Assembly (NCBI GenBank): GCA_030715135.1
Contig: JAUYVH010000011.1
Location: 49,201-113,200, forward strand
Direction of reading: 5' to 3'
DNA from: Keguizhuia sedimenti
GTDB lineage: Bacteria; Pseudomonadota; Gammaproteobacteria; Burkholderiales; Burkholderiaceae_D
Length of the DNA stretch: 64,000 bases
Numbering within the stretch: the stretch's first letter is position 1; every line of letters begins with the position of its first letter. The translations under genes and the position numbers were made by a program. The notes under the pieces are model-generated. The model was given only the letters and a program-made list of their open reading frames with translations, was not told where the DNA came from and did not search any database. Of this stretch, positions 26,346 through 36,125 are shown piece by piece.

Positions 26346-28943
26346 TTGTACAAAAACAATAAACATCCGCATCATCACGCAGCCGACGCCATTCATTCCG
26401 GCGAAAGCAAAGCCGGGTTCGTCCATGTGCGCGGTGCGCGCGAACACAACCTGAAAAATATCGATGTCGATTTGCCGCGCGACGCACTGGTGGTGTTTAC
26501 CGGCGTATCCGGTTCCGGCAAGTCCTCTCTGGCATTCGGCACCTTGTACGCCGAAGCACAGCGCCGCTACCTGGAATCGGTATCGCCTTATGCACGCCGT
26601 CTTTTCCATCAGATGCCGGTGCCTGAGGTAGATGAGATTGACGGTCTGCCGCCCGCAGTTGCCCTGCAACAGCAGCGAGGCTCGCCCACGACGCGTTCGT
26701 CGGTCGGCTCCGTCAGTACGCTGTCCAATTCCCTGCGCATGCTGTACTCGCGGGCCGGCGATTATCCGCGCGGACAGGAACTTCTCTATGCGGAATCTTT
26801 CTCGCCCAACACCGCCGAAGGCGCATGCCCGGTCTGCCATGGCCTGGGACGCATCTATGACGTGACAGAGCAATCGATGGTGCCGGACGACACACTGACT
26901 ATCCGCGAGCGCGCCGTTGCCGCCTGGCCGCCGGCATGGCACGGCCAGAACCTGCGCGACATCCTGGTGACGCTCGGCTACGACGTGGACAAACCCTGGC
27001 ACAAGATATCGCGCAAGGACCGCGACTGGATCCTGTTCACGGAGGAGCAGCCCACCGTTCCGGTCTATGCGGGCTTTACTCCGGAAGAGGTGCGTTATGC
27101 CTTGAAGCGTAAGGAAGAGCCCAGTTACATGGGCACCTTCACAAGTGCGCGCCGCTACGTGCTGCAGACCTTCGCCAATACCGAAAGCGCTTCCATGAAA
27201 AAGCGCGTGGCGCAGTACATGATCGGAAAGGACTGCCCCTCATGCAAAGGGAAACGCCTGCGCCCGGAGTCGCTGTCGGTAAAGTTTGCCGGATACGACA
27301 TCGCCGACATGTCCGGCCTGCCGCTGAAACAGCTGGCTGAAATTTTCCATCCCTTTGCCGAAGGCAAGCCGCCAAAATCCACAAAGGGCGCCGGCAAAGG
27401 AACCGACGCGCATCCGGAAAAAGCCATCGTCACGCAACGCATCGCGCAAGACCTGTGCGCACGCCTGTCGGTGATGCTGGACCTGGGACTGGGCTATCTG
27501 GCGCTCGACCGCAGCACGCCCACTCTCTCGCCGGGGGAACTGCAGCGGCTGCGCCTGGCCACGCAGGTACGCTCGAATCTCTTCGGCGTGGTCTATGTGC
27601 TGGACGAGCCCTCGGCGGGCCTGCATCCGGCGGATACGGAAGCCTTGCTGAAAGCATTGGACAGGCTGAAAGCCTCCGGTAACTCATTGTTCGTCGTCGA
27701 ACATTCCCTCGACGTGATCCGCCATGCCGACTGGATCGTCGATGTCGGGCCGGCTGCAGGAGAAAAAGGCGGTTGCGTGCTGTACAGCGGCCCGCCGGAC
27801 GGCCTGCGGGAAATCGAAAACTCCCAGACCCGCCGTTACCTGTTCGCACAGGACAGCATGCCGGCGAGAGAGCCGCGTACTCCGCAAGGATGGCTGCGGC
27901 TGAAAGGCATCACGCGCAACAACCTGAAGGAGCTAGATGCGGCATTTCCGCTCGGCGTCATGACCAGCGTGACCGGCGTATCCGGCTCCGGCAAATCCAC
28001 GCTGGTGAGCCAGGCCCTGGTGGAACTGGTGGCCGATGCCCTCGGCCACGAAGTGCCGGCCGAGGCGGAGGAAGGTGACGAGCTGCAGCAAGCCGCGCCC
28101 GTCACGCTCGAAGGCCGCATCACTGAAGGCCTGGAAAATATCAAGCGCCTGGTGCGCGTAGACCAGAAGCCGATCGGACGGACGCCGCGCTCCAACCTGG
28201 CGACCTATACCGGCCTGTTCGACCATGTGCGCAAGCTGTTTGCCGCGACCAAAACGGCACGCGCTCGCCGCTATGACGCCGGTCGGTTTTCCTTCAATGT
28301 CGCGAAGGGCCGCTGCGAAAACTGCGAAGGCGAAGGCTTCGTGATGGTGGAACTGCTCTTCCTGCCCAGCGTGTATGCGCCCTGCCCCGTGTGCGCCGGA
28401 ACCCGCTACAACGCCAAGACGCTGGAAGTGGAATACCGCGGCAAGAATATTGCCGACGTACTGAACATGACGGTCGATGCGGCGTGGGAGTTTTTCGCGG
28501 ACGAGGCGCATATCCACCGTTCGCTGGAGGTTTTGCGGGAGGTCGGCCTCGGCTACCTGCGTTTAGGCCAGCCCGCCACCGAACTCTCTGGCGGCGAGGC
28601 GCAGCGCATCAAGCTCGCAACGGAACTGCAGCGTGCAATGCGCGGCAGCATGCTCTACGTGCTGGACGAGCCGACCACCGGACTGCATCCCGCCGACACG
28701 GAAAAACTCATCACGCAACTGCATCGCCTGGTCGATGCAGGCAATACCGTCATCGTCGTCGAACACACGATGCGCGTGGTGGCAGCGAGCGACTGGGTGA
28801 TAGACATCGGCCCCGGCGCAGGTGATGAAGGCGGGCGCATTGTGGCAGAAGGACCGCCTGCCAAGGTCGCCGCTTCCAAAGCAAGCCGCACTGCCCGCTA
28901 TCTGGCACATTTTTTGGCTCCGGCCATGAAAAACAGAGAATAA
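26346..28943 (+). CDS. UvrA paralogue (UvrA2-like ABC ATPase)
   Basis: This ABC-type ATPase of 865 residues is related to the UvrA DNA-damage sensor but shorter than the usual 940. Walker A motifs are GVSGSGKS at 53-60 and again in the second half ([14 protein letters not shown]). Zinc-binding pairs are CPVC in the first signature domain, CPSCKGKRL, and [15 protein letters not shown] with [10 protein letters not shown]. The first ABC signature reads [14 protein letters not shown], a variant of LSGGE; the second is standard [16 protein letters not shown]. Shorter UvrA2 proteins are linked to resistance to DNA-binding drugs, and that is the likely role here. No ATG exists in frame upstream of the conserved region, so the TTG at 26346 or another non-ATG start must be used. 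It is not in an operon. Confidence 0.88.
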   Translation: MYKNNKHPHHHAADAIHSGESKAGFVHVRGAREHNLKNIDVDLPRDALVVFTGVSGSGKSSLAFGTLYAEAQRRYLESVSPYARRLFHQMPVPEVDEIDGLPPAVALQQQRGSPTTRSSVGSVSTLSNSLRMLYSRAGDYPRGQELLYAESFSPNTAEGACPVCHGLGRIYDVTEQSMVPDDTLTIRERAVAAWPPAWHGQNLRDILVTLGYDVDKPWHKISRKDRDWILFTEEQPTVPVYAGFTPEEVRYALKRKEEPSYMGTFTSARRYVLQTFANTESASMKKRVAQYMIGKDCPSCKGKRLRPESLSVKFAGYDIADMSGLPLKQLAEIFHPFAEGKPPKSTKGAGKGTDAHPEKAIVTQRIAQDLCARLSVMLDLGLGYLALDRSTPTLSPGELQRLRLATQVRSNLFGVVYVLDEPSAGLHPADTEALLKALDRLKASGNSLFVVEHSLDVIRHADWIVDVGPAAGEKGGCVLYSGPPDGLREIENSQTRRYLFAQDSMPAREPRTPQGWLRLKGITRNNLKELDAAFPLGVMTSVTGVSGSGKSTLVSQALVELVADALGHEVPAEAEEGDELQQAAPVTLEGRITEGLENIKRLVRVDQKPIGRTPRSNLATYTGLFDHVRKLFAATKTARARRYDAGRFSFNVAKGRCENCEGEGFVMVELLFLPSVYAPCPVCAGTRYNAKTLEVEYRGKNIADVLNMTVDAAWEFFADEAHIHRSLEVLREVGLGYLRLGQPATELSGGEAQRIKLATELQRAMRGSMLYVLDEPTTGLHPADTEKLITQLHRLVDAGNTVIVVEHTMRVVAASDWVIDIGPGAGDEGGRIVAEGPPAKVAASKASRTARYLAHFLAPAMKNRE

Positions 28944-29059
28944 CCGCCCTTCCGCACATAGGTCATATGGGCGGCCGGTTGCAGAAATCCGGCTGCTACG
29001 GCAGACGGATTATCTGCTCTGATATGCCATGTTTCTGCGAACAAGTCCGAAATTTCCCA

Positions 29060-29144
29060 GCAAAATATTGCTATTCATCAATATTCTCCTCAAAGGATCT
29101 GCCACTGTTACAATTTGCTGCATTTCCGTAATGCAATATTTTGC
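29060..29144. repeat. Spaced 12-base inverted repeat upstream of the hybrid kinase gene
   Basis: GCAAAATATTGC at 29060-29071 is the exact complement of GCAATATTTTGC at 29133-29144, 61 bases apart. Each arm is also partly self-complementary. The pair lies 75-160 bases before the kinase start, in an A+T-rich stretch, which suits paired operator sites that could loop DNA (inference). Confidence 0.5.
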
Positions 29145-29218
29145 AGCGTCTGATCAAACCAAAAAAAATAAGCGCCAGAAAGCAAGCGTAGCTGATCGAT
29201 TTGTGGGGAGACAGATCA

Positions 29219-32200
29219 TTGGAAGCAAAGCTGGATTTTTTATCGGGTACAGGCGAAATGGCGGCATTGATGCGAACTTTCGACTGGGATTCCACCATAC
29301 TCGGTACACCGGAACAGTGGCCGGAGCTGCTCAAATGCAGTCTGCGCCTGATACTGGCATCAAAACACCCCATGATCATCTGGTGGGGGCCGGAGCTGAT
29401 CCAGTTCTACAACAACGCCTTCCGCGAAACGCTTGAGCCGGATCGCCACCCGAGCCTGCTTGGCCGGCGCGGCCCTGAAAGCTGGGGCAAGACCTGGCCC
29501 GTCATCGCGCCGCACATCGAAACCATCATGGCCGGCTGCGACGGGGCCGGCCATCAAGAACAAATCATTCCGGATACCCGCCGCGAAAGCGGCGAAGAAA
29601 TATGGTGGTCTTACGCCTGCAGTCCGATTGAGGACTCGCACGGAGTACATGGCGCACTGGCAGTCTGCAGGGACGTGACCGGCGAATACCGTGCCCGCGA
29701 GGAGCTTAAACGTCTCAATGAGGAATTGTCCGTCCAGATACGCCAGCGCGAACAGATGGAACGGCATCGGGCATTCCAGCTCGAGCTGTTTGACAGGATG
29801 GGCAGTTATTCCAATCCGGACGACATCGCATCCGTAGCATTTGAAATGCTCGGCAAGGAACTGGACTTCACGCGCGCGCAATTTACGCAGATCGACTGCG
29901 CTGCGCAAACCTACTATGTCGAATATGCCTGGAGCCGGGCGGATGCCGTCAACATCAAAGGCTGGCGCGGCAGCCTGGACAAGCTGGGCAATGAAATCAT
30001 CGGCCCTTTGCTCAACGGGAATACGCTTGCGGTAGCCGATGTGACGACAGATCCGCGCACGGAGCCTAACCGCGCCGGCTACCTGGCACTGAACATCCGC
30101 TCGGTGCTTAATGTTCCGATTTTGAGGGACGGCGTCCTGGCCAAAGTCATCAGCCTGCACAGGAGTACGCCTTACGAATGGCGGCACCAGGAAATCGTAT
30201 TGCTCAGGGAGATTGCCCACCGCATCTGCAATGCGCTCGAGCGCGCGCACAACGAAAGCCGGCATCTGCAATCCCAGCAGATGCAGCTCACGCACCAGCG
30301 GGCGGAGACGGAACTGCTGCGCAAGCTGTTCCAGGAGGCTCCCGGTTTCATTGCGATACTGAAGGGACCCGACCACCGGTTTGAAATTGTGAACGATGCC
30401 TATCTGCAAACGATAGGATACCGCCAGGTCGTGGGCAAGACGATGCAGGATGCCTTGCCGGAAATGCACGAGCAAGGCTATATCGAACTCCTCGATTATG
30501 TTTATCGCTCGGGCAAACCATATGTCGCCAAAGAAATCCCGGTCCGTCTGCAGCGGCGCACTGACGCAGGGCCGGAGGAGCGTTTCCTGAACTTCGTGTA
30601 TCAGCCGGTCTTTGCGGCTGACGGTACAGTCGAGGGAATTTTTGTCGAAGGCAACGACGTCACCGACCAGGTGCAGGCCCAGCGCAAGGAGCACTTTCTG
30701 CTGGAGCTTGCAGACAGGCTGCGTCCCTTGTCCAGCTCGGAAAGCATCGTCAGCGCGGCGGCCGAACTGGTCGGCACCTATCTCGGTCTTTCACGCGCGC
30801 TGTTTGCCGAAGTCGATCGCGAAAAAGAGACTTTCCGGGTTCGCCAGGATTGGGCGCGTGACGGCGAACGAAGCGCGGTAGGCCTGTCGAAAAAACTGAA
30901 TAGCTTCGGCCCGGTAATAATCGATGCGCTGCGTGCCGGCCAGATCATCAACAGCGACGACGTCATGGCCGATCCGCGGTGCCGCGACAGCGCACCGGAA
31001 TATACCCTCTGCGGCATACGCGCCTATCTCACAGTTCCGCTTGTCAAGAACGGCAATTTCGAGTTCATGCTCTGCCTGCACAAGAAAGATCCCTACCAAT
31101 GGACGGACCATGACAGGCAGGTGGCCCTGGAGACGGCTGAACGCACCTGGGCAGCCGTCGAAAGCGCAACTGCCCAGACCGAACTCAGCATCGTTCGCGA
31201 CCAGAGCCTCTATGTCTTCAACACGATGACCGAGGGCTTCGGCATCGTCGACAGCGACTGGACGATCATCCAGATGAATTCCGAGGGCCTGCGCATGAAG
31301 CAGATGAAATCCGAGGATGTCATCGGGCACAACCACTGGGAAGTCTTTCCCGAACTGGCAGGAACCGAGCTTGCCGCGACCTATGAGCGCGTCAAGGCGA
31401 CCCGCATCGCGGAAACCTGTGAGTTCTTTCATACCGGCCGGGACGGGAAGAACATCTGGCTGGAGGTCAGGACCTATCCGGCGCGCGACGGCGGACTTGC
31501 CTTCTTCTTCCGCGATATCAGCATACGCAAGGAATTCGAGCACAAGCTCAAGCTGGCCGACCGCCGCAAGGACGAATTCGTTGCCATGCTTGCCCACGAA
31601 CTGCGCAATCCGCTGGCGCCCATCAGCGCGGCCGCCGACCTGCTGCAGATGGCACAGCTCGACGAGGAGAGCCTGATGGCGACCAGCGACATCATCGCCC
31701 GGCAGGTCAGGCACATGACCAGCCTGATCAACGACCTGATGGATGTCTCGCGCGTGACACGCGGCCTGATCAGGCTCGACAGCAAGGTGCTCCATGCGAG
31801 CGATATCGTCGCGGATGCCGTGGAACAGGTTCGTCCCCTGATCGTGTCGCGCGGACACCATCTGTCCGTGCAACTGCCGTCCGAGCCGGTCCTTGTCCAG
31901 GGCGACCAGAAACGCCTTGTGCAGGTGCTTGCAAACGTGCTGAGCAATGCTGCCAAGTACACCCCGGACGGCGGCGAACTTACTCTGGCTATCGCGGCGC
32001 AGGCGGACCACGTGGATTTCTGCGTGTCCGACAACGGCATCGGCATGATGCCGGAAATACTGAACCGGGTGTTTGAACTGTTTGCGCAGGCCGAACGCAG
32101 CTCGGATCGTACACAGGGCGGCCTGGGAATCGGCCTGGCGCTGGTTAAGAGCCTGGTGGAGCTGCACGATGGCAGCGTCACCGCGCACAGCGACGGTCCG

Positions 32201-32677
32201 GGACAGGGAAGCCGGTTCACGATCAGCCTTCCGCGCTCCTGGGAACTTGTCGAGAACAATCACCCGCCGGAGGAAGCATTCCGCCCTGCCTCGTCAAAGC
32301 CCTTGCGCCTGATGCTTGTGGATGACAATGCGGATGCGGCGCGCACCTTGTCCCTGTTCCTGAAGGCTGCAGGGCATGACGTGATGGTGGAGCACCATCC
32401 CGGGAAGGCGCTCGAACGTGCCCGCGCCGAGGTACCCGATGCATTCTTGCTGGACATCGGTTTGCCGGACATGGATGGCAACGAACTGGCCCGGAAATTG
32501 CGCTCCTGTTCCAGAACCGCCGGATCGGTGCTGATCGCCGTGACCGGTTACGGACAGGAGCAGGACAGGATCAAGGCGCAGGAATCAGGATTCGACCACC
32601 ATTTCGTCAAGCCGGTGAATACCGAGGAACTGGTCTCATTGCTGGCGACGCTGCCCAGGCTGCTGCCCGCAGAATAG
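29219..32677 (+). CDS. Hybrid sensor histidine kinase with PAS, GAF and receiver domains
   Basis: This cytosolic kinase has about 1152 residues. I prefer the TTG at 29219 because GGGGAG lies eight bases before it; a TTG at 29201 is the alternative. The domains run as follows: an N-terminal PAS-like domain with WDSTILGTPEQWPELL typical of this kinase group, a GAF domain at about 180-345, PAS at about 365-490, a second GAF at about 495-650, PAS at about 660-775, a HisKA domain with phospho-His793 in MLAHELRNPLAP, and an ATPase domain (NGIGMMPEI, GGLGIGLALVKSLVELH). The receiver has acceptor Asp1079 in LLDIGLPDMDGNEL. Two repeated PAS-GAF sections suggest internal duplication. No partner regulator is adjacent. 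It ends 10 bases from a convergent gene. Confidence 0.93.
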   Translation: MEAKLDFLSGTGEMAALMRTFDWDSTILGTPEQWPELLKCSLRLILASKHPMIIWWGPELIQFYNNAFRETLEPDRHPSLLGRRGPESWGKTWPVIAPHIETIMAGCDGAGHQEQIIPDTRRESGEEIWWSYACSPIEDSHGVHGALAVCRDVTGEYRAREELKRLNEELSVQIRQREQMERHRAFQLELFDRMGSYSNPDDIASVAFEMLGKELDFTRAQFTQIDCAAQTYYVEYAWSRADAVNIKGWRGSLDKLGNEIIGPLLNGNTLAVADVTTDPRTEPNRAGYLALNIRSVLNVPILRDGVLAKVISLHRSTPYEWRHQEIVLLREIAHRICNALERAHNESRHLQSQQMQLTHQRAETELLRKLFQEAPGFIAILKGPDHRFEIVNDAYLQTIGYRQVVGKTMQDALPEMHEQGYIELLDYVYRSGKPYVAKEIPVRLQRRTDAGPEERFLNFVYQPVFAADGTVEGIFVEGNDVTDQVQAQRKEHFLLELADRLRPLSSSESIVSAAAELVGTYLGLSRALFAEVDREKETFRVRQDWARDGERSAVGLSKKLNSFGPVIIDALRAGQIINSDDVMADPRCRDSAPEYTLCGIRAYLTVPLVKNGNFEFMLCLHKKDPYQWTDHDRQVALETAERTWAAVESATAQTELSIVRDQSLYVFNTMTEGFGIVDSDWTIIQMNSEGLRMKQMKSEDVIGHNHWEVFPELAGTELAATYERVKATRIAETCEFFHTGRDGKNIWLEVRTYPARDGGLAFFFRDISIRKEFEHKLKLADRRKDEFVAMLAHELRNPLAPISAAADLLQMAQLDEESLMATSDIIARQVRHMTSLINDLMDVSRVTRGLIRLDSKVLHASDIVADAVEQVRPLIVSRGHHLSVQLPSEPVLVQGDQKRLVQVLANVLSNAAKYTPDGGELTLAIAAQADHVDFCVSDNGIGMMPEILNRVFELFAQAERSSDRTQGGLGIGLALVKSLVELHDGSVTAHSDGPGQGSRFTISLPRSWELVENNHPPEEAFRPASSKPLRLMLVDDNADAARTLSLFLKAAGHDVMVEHHPGKALERARAEVPDAFLLDIGLPDMDGNELARKLRSCSRTAGSVLIAVTGYGQEQDRIKAQESGFDHHFVKPVNTEELVSLLATLPRLLPAE

Positions 32678-32687
32678 GCGGCCGGCT

Positions 32688-34802
32688 TCATTTCAGTATC
32701 GTATAGATGCTGCTGTAATCATCGGTCCATGGCGGAATATTGCGCTCCAGTTCGACTTCCTCGACGTGGTCGTAAAGCGCTTCGGATTCAAGGACTGCTG
32801 CATCGTCGCTGATCAGTATCCACGATGACCCCGACAGGCCGCGCCCGTAGTCCGGGTCGGCATCGACCAGGCGCGCTTCCTTGCGGTAGTAGTCCACCGC
32901 ATGCTTGACCACCGGCGCAAGATCCAGGTTGCGGTTGGAAATATGCACGGCCAGGATTCCGCCCGGCTTCATGTGCCTGAAGTACACCGCAAAGGCTTCG
33001 CGCGTCAGGAGATGCACCGGGATCGAGTCCCCGGAAAACGCGTCCACCACCAGCGCATCGAATCGCTGCGGATTTTCTCGCTCCAGCGAAAGGCGCGCAT
33101 CGCCCATCGCGGTTTCCACCTTTGCAGGCGTATCGCTCAGAAAGGAAAACTGCGAGCGCGCCAGTTCCACCACAAGCGGATTGATCTCGTAAAAACGATA
33201 GTAATCCCCTGCCCGGCCATACGACGCCATCGTGCCGGCACCCAATCCCACTACGCCGACGCGCTGCGGCTGTCCGGCCTGGCGCGTGGCCAGCACTGCC
33301 AGGCCCGCGCCGCCATTGTCGCCGTAATAGGTAGTCGGCTCCCGCCGCTTGTCTTCGCTCATGTACTGCGAACCGTGCAGGATGGAGCCATGGACCAGCT
33401 TGCGTTCCGAGCCGTCCCAGGAATCTGCCGTACTCATCGTGCCGTAGAAATTGCGCACCATTAATGCATAACGCTCGGCATGCTTCACGATGCCGTGCGT
33501 GGCGAATACCGTAATCACCGCGACGAAGCAGGCGCATAAAGTCAGCCATGCGCGGTGCCAGCGATTACTTCCGCCATCTTCCGTTGAATTTTCCGCCGCC
33601 TTGTCCGCCTCGCGCTTGATCACGGTGACCACAAGCAGCCCGGTCATGATCGCCGTCAGCGGCAGTTCAAGATTGCTGTTGAAGATGCGCGGCGCGGCAA
33701 GCGCGACGAAACTGCCGCCCAATGCGCCGCCCAGCGCGATCATCAGGTAGAACGAAGTCAGGTGCGCCGGATGCGGTTTCTTTTTCGCCAGTTCGCCGTG
33801 GCACAGCATGCAGGCAATGAACAGGCCGGACGAATACAGCACCAGCGGCAGCCACACGCCAGAGTCGTCGATGGTTTCCAGCAGGTCGTACGTCATCACT
33901 CCCAGCCAGACGATGAAAAGCGGCAGATACCACGTCCTCTTGTACCAGTTGCCGCCCTCGAAGCACAGGATAAAGCTCAGCAGGTACAGCACCAGCGGCA
34001 GCACCCACAGGAATGGAACCGGCGCGACGTTCTGCGTCAGGTGGCTGGTGATCGCCATCAGCAGGATGGTCGGGCACGCGGCCAGCGCCACCCACAGCGC
34101 CATCATCTTCGGCGGAACATGTTCCTGCGCGCCCGGCTCGCCTGCATGCGCCTGCACCTCGGCAGGTCTTTGCATGCGCAGGCCGCGCCAGGCCAGCACG
34201 CCGCACAGCAGAACAAAAGCCACGTAGGCAGCCGACCAGGCTCCCGAAATATCCGGGATGCTCAGGTTCGGCTCGAACACCAGCGGATAGCTCAGCAGAC
34301 CCAGCAATGAGCCGAAGTTCGATAGCGCAAACAGCCGGTATGGCACCGTCCCGGATTTTTCCCGGGCGAACCAGGCCTGCAGCAAAGGGCCGGTCGAGGA
34401 CAGCAGAAAATACGGCAAGCCGATCATCAGCGCCATCAAACCCACGATCATCAGGCTGGGATCTTCGCTGCCGGAGGGCTTCCAGGCGGCGTTCAGCGTG
34501 ATGGGCAGCACGAACAGGCTGGATGCAAGAAGCAGGATGTGCAGCAATCCCTGCTGCTTGGGTGCAAGAAAACGCTGCGTCCAGTGCGCGTAGAGATAAC
34601 CCAGCAGCAAGACCACCTGGAAAAACAGCAGACATGTGCTCCATACCGCCGCCGACCCACCGAACCATGGCAGCAGCATCTTGCCGACGATGGGCTGGAC
34701 CTGGAACAGGAGAAAGGCGCTCAGGAAAATCGTGCACGCATACAGCAGGATCAGCACGGCCTTGCGCTCAAGCACCAACCCCCGGGTTTCTATCCTTTGC
34801 AT
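32688..34802 (-). CDS. Membrane/spermidine synthase-like fusion protein
   Basis: The protein has 704 residues from the ATG at 34802, which has GGAG six bases before it; the longer frame adds 18 residues. The first 400 residues hold about ten to twelve hydrophobic segments (ILLYACTIFLSAFLLFQVQP near the start). The last 230 residues form a spermidine-synthase-like Rossmann domain with VGVVGLGAGTMASYG for S-adenosyl-methionine binding, YRFYEINPLVVELA, and DALVVDAFSGDSIPVHLLT. Homologues are annotated as fused MFS/spermidine synthase. The polyamine-synthase aspartates are not all clear, so true aminopropyltransfer is unproven. It converges with the hybrid kinase gene, with 10 bases between stops. 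Confidence 0.85.
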   Translation of the reverse strand: MQRIETRGLVLERKAVLILLYACTIFLSAFLLFQVQPIVGKMLLPWFGGSAAVWSTCLLFFQVVLLLGYLYAHWTQRFLAPKQQGLLHILLLASSLFVLPITLNAAWKPSGSEDPSLMIVGLMALMIGLPYFLLSSTGPLLQAWFAREKSGTVPYRLFALSNFGSLLGLLSYPLVFEPNLSIPDISGAWSAAYVAFVLLCGVLAWRGLRMQRPAEVQAHAGEPGAQEHVPPKMMALWVALAACPTILLMAITSHLTQNVAPVPFLWVLPLVLYLLSFILCFEGGNWYKRTWYLPLFIVWLGVMTYDLLETIDDSGVWLPLVLYSSGLFIACMLCHGELAKKKPHPAHLTSFYLMIALGGALGGSFVALAAPRIFNSNLELPLTAIMTGLLVVTVIKREADKAAENSTEDGGSNRWHRAWLTLCACFVAVITVFATHGIVKHAERYALMVRNFYGTMSTADSWDGSERKLVHGSILHGSQYMSEDKRREPTTYYGDNGGAGLAVLATRQAGQPQRVGVVGLGAGTMASYGRAGDYYRFYEINPLVVELARSQFSFLSDTPAKVETAMGDARLSLERENPQRFDALVVDAFSGDSIPVHLLTREAFAVYFRHMKPGGILAVHISNRNLDLAPVVKHAVDYYRKEARLVDADPDYGRGLSGSSWILISDDAAVLESEALYDHVEEVELERNIPPWTDDYSSIYTILK

Positions 34803-35082
34803 TGCTCTCTCCATGCTGGGCTGCGAACGGGCAGGCGTTTGCGCCCGCTCAACCACAATCGGAGGCGCGCTTCCCGGCGAAGTTCAGCATGCGTAAGAAA
34901 GACCGCGGCGAATTCTGTGCAGGATCAAAAAGTCAGGGAGGCAATCGCCACGGCAGGCATTGCGCTTTAAAAATGCGCCTATGAGCGGAAGCTGGTTTCA
35001 GGAAGGAATGGAGAGAAAAAATGCCGGCCGCCGCGCACAGTCAAATGCCGGGCGACCGGCGTACCGTCATGGCAAGCGCAAA

Positions 35083-35448
35083 TCAGGCAGCCATCTTCAG
35101 TGTTTCAGCCGGTTCAGAGAAGAGCAGGCCGCTCTCCAGCCCCGGTTTGCGGCAAAAGCGGAACCAGCTTCCCAGACCGATTGCATCGTACGCAGCTTCC
35201 AGCGCGGCGATGCCCTTGACGAGCTTGCCGTTGGCATTGCGTGCATGCACTACCCTGCGCACGGCGTCGGCAGTCACTTCGCCGTCAGGCCGGAAACTCT
35301 GCGCCGAGACATTCACATATTGCAGACGGCCCTGTTTTTCCTTGGACGCAAGCTGGCCGATCTCGGCAACGTGGGCGACGTTGTCGCCGTCGTACCAGAT
35401 TATCGTCAGCGGCTTTTGCGCAGCCGTATCATGCAATTGAGCAGTCAC
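35083..35448 (-). CDS. DCC-family (DUF393) protein lacking the CxxC cysteines
   Basis: The protein has 121 residues from a GTG at 35448, five bases after AGGAGG; the ATG one base earlier is out of frame. The layout follows the DCC thiol-disulfide oxidoreductase-like family: an opening strand IIWYDGDN, then GRLQYVNVSAQSF, a helix with KGIAALEAAYDAIGLGSW and a terminal helix. In typical members the first motif is DGDCxxC; here it reads DGDNVAHV, with both cysteines replaced by Asn and His. Redox chemistry at that site is therefore unlikely. The single remaining cysteine lies in FRFCRKPG. It has its own structured leader (separate entry). Its function is unknown. Confidence 0.75.
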   Translation of the reverse strand: MTAQLHDTAAQKPLTIIWYDGDNVAHVAEIGQLASKEKQGRLQYVNVSAQSFRPDGEVTADAVRRVVHARNANGKLVKGIAALEAAYDAIGLGSWFRFCRKPGLESGLLFSEPAETLKMAA

Positions 35449-35470
35449 ATTAACCTCCTTTTAATTTCCT

Positions 35471-35541
35471 GAAAAAATTAAAACCCTACCTTGCAGCCGC
35501 TCGGCGGCAAGGCCTCTAATTTGATGCAAGAAATCTTGCAT
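35471..35541 (-). promoter_or_regulatory. Leader hairpin with T-run and upstream palindrome before the DCC-like gene
   Basis: On the minus strand the hairpin at 35512-35489 (CCTTGC with GCAAGG, inner GCC with GGC, one mismatch) is followed by GGTTTTAATTTTTT, ending about 23 bases before the GTG start. That is the shape of an intrinsic terminator placed in a leader, so attenuation is possible. Farther upstream ATGCAAGA-AA-TCTTGCAT at 35524-35541 is an 8-base-arm palindrome that could be an operator. Confidence 0.45.
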
Positions 35542-35635
35542 TCAACAAATAGGGAAAAGGTGTGACTTTTTCAAGAGGTTGGGCAACATGAAGAAGAGCA
35601 CAAGCCTTGCGGGATGCAGCCGGAAAGCCGCCCGT

Positions 35636-35866
35636 TTATTGATCTTCGAATTCGGCTGCCGCTTTTGCCGTCCACAGAGCCTTGTTATAACTCGGGAAAG
35701 GCTCGTCATAATCGCTGATCTCCCCGTTTTCCCCGACAAAACAGGTCCACCAGCCGTCATCCCTTTCGCAGATCGCAATATCGCCCGGGGCGCAATGCTG
35801 GAGAATTTCTTCGTCTTTGTTCAGGCTGACGATCCTGGTTTGCCGATGCTTGATGCTGGTTGCCAT
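35636..35866 (-). CDS. Small uncharacterised protein
   Basis: The ORF gives 76 residues from the ATG at 35866 (MATSIKHRQTRIVSLNKDEE); a longer frame adds 17 hydrophobic residues but with no ribosome site. The sequence looks like a compact beta-rich fold: EEILQHCAPGDIAICERDDG, WWTCFVGENGEISDYDEP, then a short helix ALWTAKAAAEFED. It carries two cysteines and a paired tryptophan. There is no signal peptide from the chosen start. I do not recognise a named family. Codon use and composition look like a real gene. It stands alone on the minus strand. Confidence 0.6.
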   Translation of the reverse strand: MATSIKHRQTRIVSLNKDEEILQHCAPGDIAICERDDGWWTCFVGENGEISDYDEPFPSYNKALWTAKAAAEFEDQ

Positions 35867-36075
35867 AAATAGAAAAGTTAGGAAGAGCTGGAGTCGGAAG
35901 AGCAGTCGGACTGTCAAAACGCGAAAGAATTCAGCATTCGGGACGAAAGAGTTTTATTTAATGGCTCGGTTCGGCATGGAGTGCCCTGAACCCCATGCAT
36001 CAAGGATGCAAAAGCATTCACATAAAGAAATATCCCGAAAGCGCCGGGTCTGCTGATAGCCAGTACTGGCCACCA

Positions 36076-36100
36076 ATAAAAAGACCGGCCGAAGCCGGTC
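36076..36100 (-). terminator. Intrinsic terminator with UUCG loop
   Basis: Read on the minus strand: GACCGGC-TTCG-GCCGGTC followed by TTTTTATTG. The seven-pair stem with the very stable TTCG tetraloop lies 26 bases past the stop of the membrane protein gene at 36126, and clearly ends its transcript. Confidence 0.88.
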
Positions 36101-36125
36101 GTAAATGCCTGGCCGGACTGCGACC

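Noticed and set aside
26307..27002. A 231-codon minus-strand ORF over the UvrA paralogue
   Set aside because: It lies opposite Walker A and zinc motifs that are clearly coding on the plus strand.
29360..30694. A 444-codon minus-strand ORF inside the hybrid kinase gene
   Set aside because: It is a shadow; the plus strand has complete PAS, GAF, kinase and receiver motifs.
30791..32263. A 490-codon minus-strand ORF in the same kinase gene
   Set aside because: It is a shadow for the same reason, with no recognisable domain.
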